NCBI RefSeq assembly: GCF_044389085.1
Contig: NZ_JBIRXP010000001.1
Location: 434,001 to 498,000 of the forward strand
Length of the DNA stretch: 64,000 nt
Direction of reading: 5' to 3'
Origin: Isoptericola sp044389085
GTDB taxonomy: Bacteria > Actinomycetota > Actinomycetes > Actinomycetales > Cellulomonadaceae
The notes below the pieces were generated by a model. The model did not search any database. It had not been told where the DNA came from and was given only the letters and a program-made list of their open reading frames with translations. The position numbers were made by a program, and so were the translations under genes. Below are positions 40,733 through 48,905 of the stretch, in pieces. Positions within the stretch are counted from its first letter, which is position 1, and the number at the start of each line of letters is the position of its first letter.

Positions 40733-42157
40733 TCAGATGTCGTAGTACAGCTCGAACTCGTGGGGGTGCGGGCGCAGGCGGATCGGGTCGATCTCGTTGC
40801 TGCGCTTGTAGTCGATCCAGGTGGCGATGAGGTCCTCGGAGAAGACGTCGCCCTGCGTGAGGAACTCGTGGTCGCGCTCGAGGTTGTCGAGGGCCTCCTC
40901 GAGGGACGCGGGCACCTGGGCGATCTGCGCGTGCTCCTCGGGGGGCAGCTCGTACAGGTCCTTGTCGATCGGCGCCGGCGGCTCGATGCGGTTCTTGATG
41001 CCGTCGATGCCCGCGAGGAGCTGCGCAGCGAACGCGAGGTACGGGTTGGCCGTCGGGTCCGGCACGCGGAACTCGACGCGCTTGGCCTTCGGCGAGGAGC
41101 CGGTCACCGGGATGCGGATGCAGGCGGAGCGGTTGCGGGCCGAGTAGACCAGGTTGACCGGGGCCTCGTAGCCCGGCACCAGGCGGCGGTAGGAGTTCAC
41201 CGACGGATTGGTGAAGGCCAGCAGCGACGGCGCGTGCTTGAGCAGGCCGCCGATGTACCAGCGGGCCGTGTCGGACAGGCCGCCGTAGCCCTTCTCGTCG
41301 TAGAACAGCGGCTCGCCGTTCAGCCACAGCGACTGGTGGGAGTGCATGCCCGAGCCGTTGTCGCCGAAGATCGGCTTCGGCATGAACGTGACGGTCTTGC
41401 CGTGCTGCCAGGCGACGTTCTTGATGACGTACTTGAACTTCATCAGGTCGTCGGCCGAGTGCAGCAGGGTGTTGAACCGGTAGTTGATCTCCTGCTGGCC
41501 GGCGGTGCCCACCTCGTGGTGCGCGCGCTCGACGTCGAGCCCGACCTCCGCCAGGACCGCGCACATCTCGTCACGCAGGTCGGCGAACTGGTCGTTGGGG
41601 GAGACGGGGAAGTAGCCGCCCTTGTAGCGGGTCTTGTACCCGAGGTTGCCGCCCTCCTCCTCGCGCCCCGTGTTCCACGCGGCCTCGACGGAGTCCAGGC
41701 TGTAGAAGCTCTCGTGCTGGTTCGTCGAGAAGCGCACGTCGTCGAAGATGTAGAACTCGGCCTCGGGGGCGAAGAACGCCGTGTCCGCGATGCCGGTCGA
41801 CTTCAGGTACGCCTCCGCCTTGGCGGCGATCGTGCGCGGGTCCCGCGCGTAGGGCTCGTCCGTGAACGGGTCGACGATCGAGAAGTTCACGATGAGCGTC
41901 TTGCGCTTGCGGAACGGGTCCAGGTACGCCGTCGTGACGTCCGGCACCAGCTTCATGTCGGACTCGTGGATCGCCTGGAAGCCGCGGATCGACGAGCCGT
42001 CGAACATGAGGCCCTCGGTGAAGGAGTCCTCCGAGAACTGCTCCACGGGGATGTTGAAGTGCTGCATCACGCCCGGCAGGTCGATGAAGCGGACGTCGAT
42101 GAACTCCACCCCCTCGCGACGGGTGAAGGCGATGGCCTCCTCGGCGTTCGTGAACAT
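40733..42157 (-). CDS. glnA1: Glutamine synthetase, type I beta (GlnA1)
   Basis: 474 residues, the main ammonium-assimilating synthetase. Signatures: M-F-D-G-S-S-I-R-G, P-E-A-E-F-Y-I-F, K-P-I-F-G-D-N-G-S-G-M-H-S-H and N-R-S-A. The adenylylation site region K-D-L-Y-E-L-P-P carries the Tyr modified by GlnE, so the enzyme is probably controlled by the glnE product at 16910-20149. Start ATG 42157 has AAGGAG ~8 nt upstream. A GlnR operator is 116-153 bp upstream, indicating transcriptional control by nitrogen as well. Confidence 0.97.
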   Translation of the reverse strand: MFTNAEEAIAFTRREGVEFIDVRFIDLPGVMQHFNIPVEQFSEDSFTEGLMFDGSSIRGFQAIHESDMKLVPDVTTAYLDPFRKRKTLIVNFSIVDPFTDEPYARDPRTIAAKAEAYLKSTGIADTAFFAPEAEFYIFDDVRFSTNQHESFYSLDSVEAAWNTGREEEGGNLGYKTRYKGGYFPVSPNDQFADLRDEMCAVLAEVGLDVERAHHEVGTAGQQEINYRFNTLLHSADDLMKFKYVIKNVAWQHGKTVTFMPKPIFGDNGSGMHSHQSLWLNGEPLFYDEKGYGGLSDTARWYIGGLLKHAPSLLAFTNPSVNSYRRLVPGYEAPVNLVYSARNRSACIRIPVTGSSPKAKRVEFRVPDPTANPYLAFAAQLLAGIDGIKNRIEPPAPIDKDLYELPPEEHAQIAQVPASLEEALDNLERDHEFLTQGDVFSEDLIATWIDYKRSNEIDPIRLRPHPHEFELYYDI

Positions 42158-42272
42158 GCATGCACTCCTTGCGTGGATGGTGCCGTTCGGTCGGGGCCGC
42201 CGGACGGTTCCGAAGGACGGGTGCGGCGGGCTCGTGCTCACCGCTCGACGACCACGACCGTAGGGCGGCGGC

Positions 42273-42310
42273 GTTTCTCCGGCATGGCGCGATTGTTTCG
42301 AACACGTTAC
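42273..42310 (-). promoter_or_regulatory. GlnR operator upstream of glnA1
   Basis: On the glnA1 strand the sequence reads GTAAC-N6-GAAAC-N6-GCCAT-N6-GAAAC. Three of four half-sites fit the actinobacterial GlnR box (gTnAC-n6-GaAAC-n6-gTnAC-n6-GaAAC) exactly with correct spacing; one is degenerate. Confidence 0.75.
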
Positions 42311-42346
42311 GGCGGTCGCGCCCGGAGCGCCGCGTAGCCTTGACGC

Positions 42347-42802
42347 ATGGCATCGCGGGAGGACATGGGTTCGTGGCTCGAGGGCGGACGGCGGGAGGAC
42401 GCCGGGAGCGGACGCCTGGGCCTCCCCGAGACCGGCTCCGGGTCGCTCGCCCGGCTCGGACGCCGGGCCGTGGCGCTCGTCGTGGACTGGGCGGTGGCGA
42501 CACTGATCGCCTACCTGGTGACGAGCCCGGCGTCGTTCGCGGAGCTCAACTCCTGGGTCACCCTCGGCGTCTTCGCGCTGGAGAACCTGCTGCTCGTGAG
42601 CACCGTCGGCTTCACGATCGGCCACCGCCTGCTCGGGATGCAGGTGCGGACGCTCGGCGCTCCCGACGGCGTCGCCCCCGGGTTCGTGCGCGGCGCGGTC
42701 CGGACGTTTCTCCTGTGCCTCGTGATCCCCGCCGTCGTGTGGGACGGCGACGGGCGCGGGCTGCACGACCGTGCGGCGGGCACGGTGCTCGTGCGGCGCT
42801 GA
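42347..42802 (+). CDS. RDD family membrane protein
   Basis: 151 residues. After a ~35-residue polar N-terminus, R-L-G-R-R-A-V-A-L-V-V-D-W begins the RDD domain (Arg...Asp-Trp), with hydrophobic helices near 42-60 and 70-88 and a third near 118-132; the G-H-R-L-L-G-M-Q-V motif follows the second helix. The family is an integral-membrane group of mostly unknown function. TAGCCT ends 6 nt before the ATG (leaderless). This RDD gene beside glnA1 is common in actinobacteria. Confidence 0.85.
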   Translation: MASREDMGSWLEGGRREDAGSGRLGLPETGSGSLARLGRRAVALVVDWAVATLIAYLVTSPASFAELNSWVTLGVFALENLLLVSTVGFTIGHRLLGMQVRTLGAPDGVAPGFVRGAVRTFLLCLVIPAVVWDGDGRGLHDRAAGTVLVRR

Positions 42803-42827
42803 CGCCCTACGAGCACGCCGGCTGTCA

Positions 42828-42896
42828 CGAGATCGACCCACCCGTCGCGACGTCGACCCTCGGTGGGTCGATCTCGCGGCGGGTGGGTCGATCTCG
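42828..42896. repeat. Short palindromic repeat cluster (three copies of a 15-16-mer)
   Basis: CGAGATCGACCCACCC (42828-42843) is followed by two copies in the opposite orientation: GGTGGGTCGATCTCG (42862-42876) and GGGTGGGTCGATCTCG (42881-42896). Copy 1 can pair with either later copy, so alternative hairpins are possible. It lies between the convergent RDD and DUF4191 genes and may act as a terminator or belong to a dispersed REP-like family. Confidence 0.65.
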
Positions 42897-42908
42897 TGGG
42901 GACGCCGG

Positions 42909-43658
42909 TCAGCGCCCGCGAAGGCCCTTGCGGTCCGGCCGCGCCTTCATCGGGTCGACACCCTTGGGGATCGGCAGGCGGGCGCCACCGAGCGCCTTGA
43001 GCCGCTTCTTGACCTGGTCCGCCTCGGGCCGGGTGAGGGTGCGCTTGAGCTTCTGCACCTTCTTGGCGACCTTGGGGAGCGGGACCTGCCCCTCCTCGTT
43101 GCCGACCTGGATGAGGGTGATCGGCACGTTCGGCAGCACGCGCGCCGTCTTGCGGCGCTCGTCCTCGAGGAGGCGCTGCACCCGGTGGGACGGGCCCTCC
43201 GAGACGAGGACGACACCGGGACGGCCGACGCCCCGGAAGACGAAGTCCTGCGTGCGGGGGTTGATCGCGACCGGCTCGTCCGCGAACTCCCAGCCACCGC
43301 GGACCGTGCCGAGGGCGGCGCGGGCGGCGCCGGGCTGGCCCTCGATCTGCGTGTAGGCGGCCTTCTCGGCCTTGCGCGTCAGGGTGAACATCGCGCCCAG
43401 CGCGGCGAAGGGCACGCCGAGCACGACGATGTACAGGATCTGGAAGCCGGTCGGCAGGTCGAGCAGCAGCACGATCGCGGCGACGACCGCGAGGATCCCG
43501 ACGAACACGCCGAGCATCAGCCACGTCACCGTGGGGTCCTGCTTGCGCGTCATCTGGTACGCGGCCCACACCTGGTGGTACCAGCGCTGCTTCTTGGGCT
43601 TCTTCTGCTTACCGGTGGCGTCGGCGGGCGCGCCGGCGTCGGACTTGGTGCGGGCCAT
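42909..43658 (-). CDS. DUF4191 family membrane protein
   Basis: 249 residues. Basic N-terminus (K-Q-K-K-P-K-K-Q-R-W-Y), two adjacent membrane helices (~47-66 and ~72-92), then a cytoplasmic basic domain ending in a Lys/Arg-rich tail. This is the actinobacterial DUF4191 family, typically beside lipA as here. No known function. TAGACT lies 8 nt before the ATG, within the 11-bp gap to lipA, so it has its own leaderless promoter. Confidence 0.88.
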   Translation of the reverse strand: MARTKSDAGAPADATGKQKKPKKQRWYHQVWAAYQMTRKQDPTVTWLMLGVFVGILAVVAAIVLLLDLPTGFQILYIVVLGVPFAALGAMFTLTRKAEKAAYTQIEGQPGAARAALGTVRGGWEFADEPVAINPRTQDFVFRGVGRPGVVLVSEGPSHRVQRLLEDERRKTARVLPNVPITLIQVGNEEGQVPLPKVAKKVQKLKRTLTRPEADQVKKRLKALGGARLPIPKGVDPMKARPDRKGLRGR

Positions 43659-43669
43659 GGTCAACCAGT

Positions 43670-44680
43670 CTAGTGGGCCCGCGGCGCAAGGAGGCTCGCG
43701 GCCTCCTGACGCGACGTCGTCGGCTCCGCGAGGTGCGCGAGCGAGTCCGGGATGGGCAGGCCGCGGCGCGTCATCGCCTGGCCCCACAGGCGGCCCGCGC
43801 GGTACGACGAGCGCACCAGCGGCCCGGCCATCACGCCCAGGAAGCCCATCTCCTCGGCCGCGTCGGACAGCTCGACGAACTCCTCGGGGCGCACCCAGCG
43901 GTCGACGGGGTGGTGGCGCAGCGACGGCCGCAGGTACTGCGTGATCGTCACGAGGTCGCAGCCGGCGTCGTGCAGGTCCTGCAGCGCGTCGCGGGCCTCG
44001 TCGAGAGTCTCGCCCATGCCGAGGATGAGGTTCGACTTGGTGACCAGGCCGGCCTCGCGCGCCCGGGTGAGCACGGACAGCGAGCGCTCGTAGCGGAACG
44101 CGGGGCGGATCTGCTTGAAGATGCGCGGCACCGTCTCGACGTTGTGCGCCATGACCTCGGGCCGCGACTCGTTGACGACGTCGAGGAGCTCGGGGATGGC
44201 GTTGAAGTCCGGGATGAGCAGCTCGACCCCGGTGCCGGGGTTGAGCGCGTGGATCTGGCGCACGGTCTCGGCGTACAGCCAGGCGCCGCCGTCGGCCAGG
44301 TCGTCGCGCGCAACGCCGGTGATGGTCGAGTACTTCAGCCCCATCGTGCGCACGGACTCGGCCACGCGGCGCGGCTCGTCGGCGTCGAAGTCCGCCGGCT
44401 TGCCCGTGTCGATCTGGCAGAAGTCGCAGCGCCGCGTGCACTGGTCGCCGCCGATGAGGAACGTGGCCTCGCGGTCCTCCCAGCACTCGAAGATGTTGGG
44501 ACAGCCGGCCTCCTCGCACACCGTGTGCAGGCCCTCGCCCTTGACCAGGCCCTTGAGCTCCCGGTACTCGGGCCCCATCGTGGCCTTGGTCTTGATCCAC
44601 TCGGGCTTCTTCTCGATGGGGGTGGCGGCGTTCCGGGCCTCGATGCGCAGCATGCGGCGGCCCTCGGGTGCGATCGTCAC
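43670..44680 (-). CDS. lipA: Lipoyl synthase
   Basis: 336 residues, radical-SAM enzyme inserting two sulfurs into protein-bound octanoyl groups. The auxiliary cluster motif C-E-E-A-G-C-P-N-I-F-E-C is at ~55-66 and the radical-SAM motif C-T-R-R-C-D-F-C at ~81-88; the conserved R-S-S-Y near the C-terminus is present. Acts after LipB (next gene upstream); substrates include the lipoyl domains of SucB at 51505-53292. Confidence 0.97.
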   Translation of the reverse strand: MTIAPEGRRMLRIEARNAATPIEKKPEWIKTKATMGPEYRELKGLVKGEGLHTVCEEAGCPNIFECWEDREATFLIGGDQCTRRCDFCQIDTGKPADFDADEPRRVAESVRTMGLKYSTITGVARDDLADGGAWLYAETVRQIHALNPGTGVELLIPDFNAIPELLDVVNESRPEVMAHNVETVPRIFKQIRPAFRYERSLSVLTRAREAGLVTKSNLILGMGETLDEARDALQDLHDAGCDLVTITQYLRPSLRHHPVDRWVRPEEFVELSDAAEEMGFLGVMAGPLVRSSYRAGRLWGQAMTRRGLPIPDSLAHLAEPTTSRQEAASLLAPRAH

Positions 44681-44797
44681 GGGTGTCTCCCGGTCGTCGT
44701 CGAGCAGGTGGACGTCGGGCGGGCCTGGCCTGTGCGGACCCTGACCGCCGGACCTGGTCAGACTACGGGAGCGGCGCGTCCCGGTGCGGGGGCCTGC

Positions 44798-45487
44798 TCA
44801 CCGTGTGGACGTGACCTCAGCAACACCGCCGGGCTCGGCGGCGGTGGAGTGTGTGGCCGCCCGCAGCGGGTCGAGGTGGCGGCCGAGGGCGTCGACCAGC
44901 ACCGTGCGGACGTCGTCGAGCGTCACGCGGCGGCCCGTCTCGATCGTCAGCGAGGTGACGTCGGCGTCGGTGATGCCGCACGGCACGATGCTGTCGAACC
45001 GGCTGAGGTCCGGGTCGCAGTTGAGCGCGATGCCGTGCATCGTCACGCCCTTCGCGGTCCGCACGCCGATCGCGCACACCTTGCGCTCGCGCCGCGTGGC
45101 GTCGGCGGCGAGCCAGACTCCCGTGCGGCCCTCGACCCGGATCGTGGGGAGCCCGACGCCCGCGCAGACCTCCATGACGGCCTCCTCGAGGGCGCGCACG
45201 TAGGCCACGACGTCGATGGGCTCCGCGAGGCGCAGGATCGGGTAGACGACCTGCTGCCCGGGGCCGTGCCAGGTGATCTTGCCGCCGCGGTCGACGTCGA
45301 CGACCGGGGTGCCGTCGGTGGGGCGCTCGTCGCGGTGGGTCCGCCGGCCCGCGGTGTAGACGTCGGGGTGCTCCACGACGATCAGCGTGTCGGGACGGTC
45401 GCCGGCGACGACGTCGGCGTGCACGAGGCGCTGGAGCTCCCACGCCTCGTGGTAGTCGGTCAGTCCGGGCAGCGTCATCACGTCCAC
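44798..45487 (-). CDS. lipB: Octanoyltransferase
   Basis: 229 residues, transfers octanoate from acyl-carrier protein to lipoyl domains. Signatures: R-G-G-K-I-T-W-H-G-P-G-Q (~72-83) and the catalytic Cys/Lys region with G-I-A-L-N-C-D-P-D-L...P-C-G-I. I choose GTG 45487 because TAGCCT ends 6 nt upstream (leaderless); ATG 45478 would remove three residues. Adjacent MarR gene ends 10 bp upstream on the same strand. Confidence 0.94.
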   Translation of the reverse strand: MDVMTLPGLTDYHEAWELQRLVHADVVAGDRPDTLIVVEHPDVYTAGRRTHRDERPTDGTPVVDVDRGGKITWHGPGQQVVYPILRLAEPIDVVAYVRALEEAVMEVCAGVGLPTIRVEGRTGVWLAADATRRERKVCAIGVRTAKGVTMHGIALNCDPDLSRFDSIVPCGITDADVTSLTIETGRRVTLDDVRTVLVDALGRHLDPLRAATHSTAAEPGGVAEVTSTR

Positions 45488-45497
45488 CCGGCCGAGG

Positions 45498-46013
45498 CTA
45501 GTCCTGGTCGGCCCCGCGCTGCGTCCGCACCAGGGTGACGAGGATCTCACGCAGCCGTGCGACGTCGTCGTCGCCGAGCCCCCGGGCGGTGAGGTCCTCG
45601 GCGGGCTGGAGCCGGCCGGCCTCCGCGGCGGCCCTGCGCCCGGTGTCGGTGACCGCGACGGCGCGGCGGCGGCGGTCCCGCGGGTCGTCGCCGCGGGTGA
45701 CGTACCCGGCGCGCTCGAGCCGGGCGACGATACGGCTCATCGTCTGCTCGGTGACGCCGTTGAGCGCCGCGAGCTCGCGCTGCGTGCGCGGGCCGGCGAA
45801 CAGGTGCAACAGCACGGGGAAGCCCGCGTGGTTGAGGTTCCAGCCGGCGAGGTGGGCGTTCCAGTCGTGCTCGATGCGGCGCACGACGGTGAACAGCAGC
45901 CTGCCGGTGGGCCACTCGGCGGGGTCGTCGCTCGTGGGGTCGACGGCGTCCGGCCACGCGTGGGTCCCGCCGTCACGCGTGGGTGCGCTGCCGTGAGCGT
46001 CGTCGTGCTGCAC
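45498..46013 (-). CDS. MarR family transcriptional regulator
   Basis: 171 residues. Winged helix-turn-helix of MarR type: T-Q-R-E-L-A-A-L-N-G-V-T-E-Q-T-M-S-R-I-V-A-R-L-style recognition region around residue 80 and the D-P-R-D-R-R-R wing. GTG 46013 is chosen for the GGGAGG site 6 nt upstream. Divergent from an MMPL exporter; the perfect palindrome at 46043-46060 is the presumptive operator for both genes. The inducing ligand is unknown. Confidence 0.9.
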   Translation of the reverse strand: MQHDDAHGSAPTRDGGTHAWPDAVDPTSDDPAEWPTGRLLFTVVRRIEHDWNAHLAGWNLNHAGFPVLLHLFAGPRTQRELAALNGVTEQTMSRIVARLERAGYVTRGDDPRDRRRRAVAVTDTGRRAAAEAGRLQPAEDLTARGLGDDDVARLREILVTLVRTQRGADQD

Positions 46014-46042
46014 TTGCGTCCTCCCAGGGTCGCACCTCAGAA

Positions 46043-46060
46043 TACTCAGCATGCTGAGTA
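46043..46060. promoter_or_regulatory. MarR operator, perfect 18-bp palindrome
   Basis: TACTCAGCATGCTGAGTA is a perfect inverted repeat. It contains the exporter's ATG (46051) and sits just after its CAGAAT -10 (46038-46043), so a bound repressor would cover the transcription start and start codon of a leaderless mRNA. Confidence 0.75.
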
Positions 46061-48423
46061 ATAGGGCGCGGGGCGATCGGGGTCGAGGTCTGTTGCGAGG
46101 CCTCGTCATTCTGGCAGCGATCGGGGTGTGGCTCGCCATCGGCGCGTTCGGTGGGCAGGCCCAGGGCAACCTGAGCAGCGTCCAGACCAACGACAACGCG
46201 GCGTTCCTGCCCGCGAGCGCCGAGTCCACGCAGGCCGCGGAGCTCGCCGAGCAGTTCACGGACTCCGAGACGCTGCCCGCCCTGGTCGTCGCGGAGACCT
46301 CCGACGGTTCCGACCTCACGCGCGAACAGCTCGCCGACGTCCAGGCGTTCGCGGACTCGATCGCCGACGCGCCCCTCGAGGGGACCTCGGGCGACGAGCC
46401 GCGCACCGTGGGAGACCTCAGCATCGCGGACCCGGTCGTGGTGCCGTCCGAGGACAAGCAGGCCGCTCTGGTCGTCGTCTCGCTCGACGCCGCCCAGGCG
46501 TCCGAGGATCTCGGGGCCGACGAGACGAGCGGCTCCGAGCTCGCGGTCGGGGCGCTGCGCGCGCTCGCCGAGTCGGACGTCGCGGACGGCGGCCTCGCGG
46601 GGACGGGGCTCGACTCCTGGGTGACGGGGCCCGCGGGCTTCGTCGCGGACCTGGTGAGCGCGTTCGGCGCGATCGACACCGTGCTGCTGCTCGTCGCCCT
46701 CGGCGCGGTCCTGGTGATCCTCGCGCTCGTGTACCGCTCGCCCGTCCTGCCGTTCGTCGTGATCTTCACGGCGGTCCTGGCCCTGTGCCTCGCCGGCCTG
46801 GTGGTCTACCAGCTCGCCGCGAACGACGTGCTGACGCTGAACGGCCAGTCCCAGGGCATCCTGTCGATCCTCGTGGTGGGCGCGTCGGTGGACTACGCCC
46901 TGCTCCTGGTGGCGAGGTACCGCGAGGAGCTGCGGGCCACGGCCTCCCCGTACACCGCGATGCGGCGCGCCGTCCGCGCCTCGATCGAGCCGATCGCGGC
47001 CAGCGCGGGCACGGTGATCGTCGGTCTCCTGTGCCTCCTGTTGTCCGACCTGTCCTCGAACCGCAGCCTCGGGCCGGTCGCGGCCATCGGCATCGTCGCG
47101 GCCTTCCTGTCGGCGATGACGCTGCTGCCGGCGATGCTGCTCGTCGGCGGGCGCCGGGCGCGCTGGGTCTTCTGGCCGCGGGTCCCGCACGCGCTCGGCC
47201 GGCACTCCGACGCCCCCGAGGCGCCGGAGCCCGTCGACCCGACGACGGCCACCACCGCCGTCGCTAGAGCGGGCGTTGCGGGCACTGCGGGCACTGCGGA
47301 CGACACGCACGTCGAGATCGCCGGGCACGGCGTGTGGTCCCGCGTCGCCGCGTTCGTCGGTCGCCACGACCGCGTCGTGTGGGTCGTGACCGCCGTCGTG
47401 CTCGCGGCCGGTGCCGCGTTCGTTCCGACGCTCGACGCGAACGGCACCGGCGACTCCGAGGTGTTCCTCACGCAGGTCGACTCGGTCGACGGCGAGGAGG
47501 CGCTCACGCGCCACTTCGAGGGTGTCTCCGCGCAGCCCGCGATCGTCGTCGCGCCCCAGGACGACGCCGACGCGATCGTGCAGGCCGCGAAGGACACCGA
47601 CGGGATCACGGCCGCGACGGTCGTGACGGACCAGCCGGCCACCGCGCCGGGCATGCCCGCACAGGGCGACCCCCTCGTCGTGGACGGGCAGGTGCGCGTC
47701 GACGTCACCACCGAGGCCCCGTCCGACAGCCAGGAGGCCGTCGAGACCGTCTCCGCGCTGCGGACCGCGGTGCACGACGTCAGCCCGGACGCGCTGGTGG
47801 GAGGTGCGGCCGCCGAGCGCCTCGACACGCAGCTCGCGGGCCAGCACGACCTGCGCGTGATCGTGCCGGTGGTGCTCGTGGTGATCCTCCTGATCCTCGT
47901 GCTGCTGCTGCGGTCGGTGCTCGCCGCCGTGCTGCTCATGACGGCGAACGTGCTCTCGTTCGGGTTCGCCCTCGGCGTCGCCGCCCTCCTGTTCAACCAC
48001 GTGCTGGGCTTCCCGGGCGCCGACCCGGCCGTGCCGCTGTACGCGTTCTGCTTCCTCGTGGCGCTCGGGGTGGACTACTCGATCTTCCTCATGACCCGCG
48101 TGCGCGAGGAGAGCCTGCAGGTGGGCACCCGCCGGGGCGTGCTGAGGGGGCTGGCGGTGACGGGCTCGGTCATCACGTCGGCCGGCGTCGTGCTCGCCGC
48201 GACGTTCGCCGCGCTCGGCGTGATCCCGCTGCTGTTCCTCGCGCAGCTCGCGGTCATCGTCGCGTTCGGCGTGCTCGTCGACACGCTCGTCGTGCGCAGC
48301 CTCCTGGTGCCCGCGCTCGTGCACGACGTCGGTGACCGGGTCTGGTGGCCGTCCCGGCTGGGCCGCCGCGCGTCCGGGACGGCGCCCGCGCCCGCGTCCG
48401 AGGTCACGCCGTCGAGTCGATGA
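46051..48423 (+). CDS. MMPL family transporter (RND superfamily)
   Basis: 790 residues. Two repeats, each with a periplasmic loop and ~six membrane helices: one helix at ~13-35, a cluster at ~205-365, another helix at ~445-465 and a second cluster at ~605-775. The conserved V-D-Y-A-L-L/V-D-Y-S-I-F segments with Asp-Tyr in TM4 and TM10 drive proton coupling. Actinobacterial MMPLs export lipids, siderophores or drugs; control by a divergent MarR points to a drug or toxic-lipid exporter. The ATG is 7 nt from a -10 box (leaderless). Overlaps the next convergent gene by 20 bp. Confidence 0.93.
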   Translation: MLSNRARGDRGRGLLRGLVILAAIGVWLAIGAFGGQAQGNLSSVQTNDNAAFLPASAESTQAAELAEQFTDSETLPALVVAETSDGSDLTREQLADVQAFADSIADAPLEGTSGDEPRTVGDLSIADPVVVPSEDKQAALVVVSLDAAQASEDLGADETSGSELAVGALRALAESDVADGGLAGTGLDSWVTGPAGFVADLVSAFGAIDTVLLLVALGAVLVILALVYRSPVLPFVVIFTAVLALCLAGLVVYQLAANDVLTLNGQSQGILSILVVGASVDYALLLVARYREELRATASPYTAMRRAVRASIEPIAASAGTVIVGLLCLLLSDLSSNRSLGPVAAIGIVAAFLSAMTLLPAMLLVGGRRARWVFWPRVPHALGRHSDAPEAPEPVDPTTATTAVARAGVAGTAGTADDTHVEIAGHGVWSRVAAFVGRHDRVVWVVTAVVLAAGAAFVPTLDANGTGDSEVFLTQVDSVDGEEALTRHFEGVSAQPAIVVAPQDDADAIVQAAKDTDGITAATVVTDQPATAPGMPAQGDPLVVDGQVRVDVTTEAPSDSQEAVETVSALRTAVHDVSPDALVGGAAAERLDTQLAGQHDLRVIVPVVLVVILLILVLLLRSVLAAVLLMTANVLSFGFALGVAALLFNHVLGFPGADPAVPLYAFCFLVALGVDYSIFLMTRVREESLQVGTRRGVLRGLAVTGSVITSAGVVLAATFAALGVIPLLFLAQLAVIVAFGVLVDTLVVRSLLVPALVHDVGDRVWWPSRLGRRASGTAPAPASEVTPSSR

Positions 48424-48754
48424 GCTCCAGCAGCGCGCGGGCGGCGTCCCGGATGTCGGTGTGGTCGTACTGGCCCGCCCGGCTCTCCAGCGACACCACC
48501 GCGCACCGGTGGACCTTCGACAGATCGCCGTAGGGGAACGACACCGCCTGCTTCGTCTCGGGGTTCTCGTCGTCGTCCACGCCCAGGTGCCAGTGCCGGA
48601 ACTCGGTCCAGCCCTCGCGGTCGACGAAGCGGTTTTCCGCGTCGGCGCCCGGGGCGTGCTCGCTCCAGTCGTCCCGCTCGTCGCGCACCACGCGGCCCTC
48701 GCGCACCAGGGCGCGGGCCTGCTCCAGGCCGGGCTGGTTCAGTCGTGTCGCCAT
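48404..48754 (-). CDS. Conserved actinobacterial protein of unknown function
   Basis: 116 residues starting M-A-T-R-L-N-Q-P-G-L-E-Q-A-R-A-L, with W-S-E-H, F-R-H-W-H-L-G and S-F-P-Y-G-D segments rich in His, Trp and acidic residues. GGAGGGAG lies ~9 nt before ATG 48754. I recall similar short proteins in actinobacteria but no assigned function. Soluble, no signal peptide. Its 3' end overlaps the exporter gene by 20 bp. Confidence 0.75.
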   Translation of the reverse strand: MATRLNQPGLEQARALVREGRVVRDERDDWSEHAPGADAENRFVDREGWTEFRHWHLGVDDDENPETKQAVSFPYGDLSKVHRCAVVSLESRAGQYDHTDIRDAARALLELIDSTA

Positions 48755-48905
48755 CGTCGTGGCTCCCTCCGGTCGACCCGTCGGTGGGCCGTGCACCGGC
48801 CCACCTCCGGTCTACGGGAGGTGCCGGTTGCCCACCACCGGCAGCCGCATGGCTCGCCGGGGCGGTGCCGCGGCGCGAGGCGCGGCGTCGGGCACGATGG
48901 ACGGC

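Noticed and set aside
45973..48324. 783-codon open frame antisense to the MMPL exporter
   Set aside because: His/Asp/Gln-rich shadow typical of the antisense frame of a membrane protein; exporter motifs on the + strand are unambiguous.
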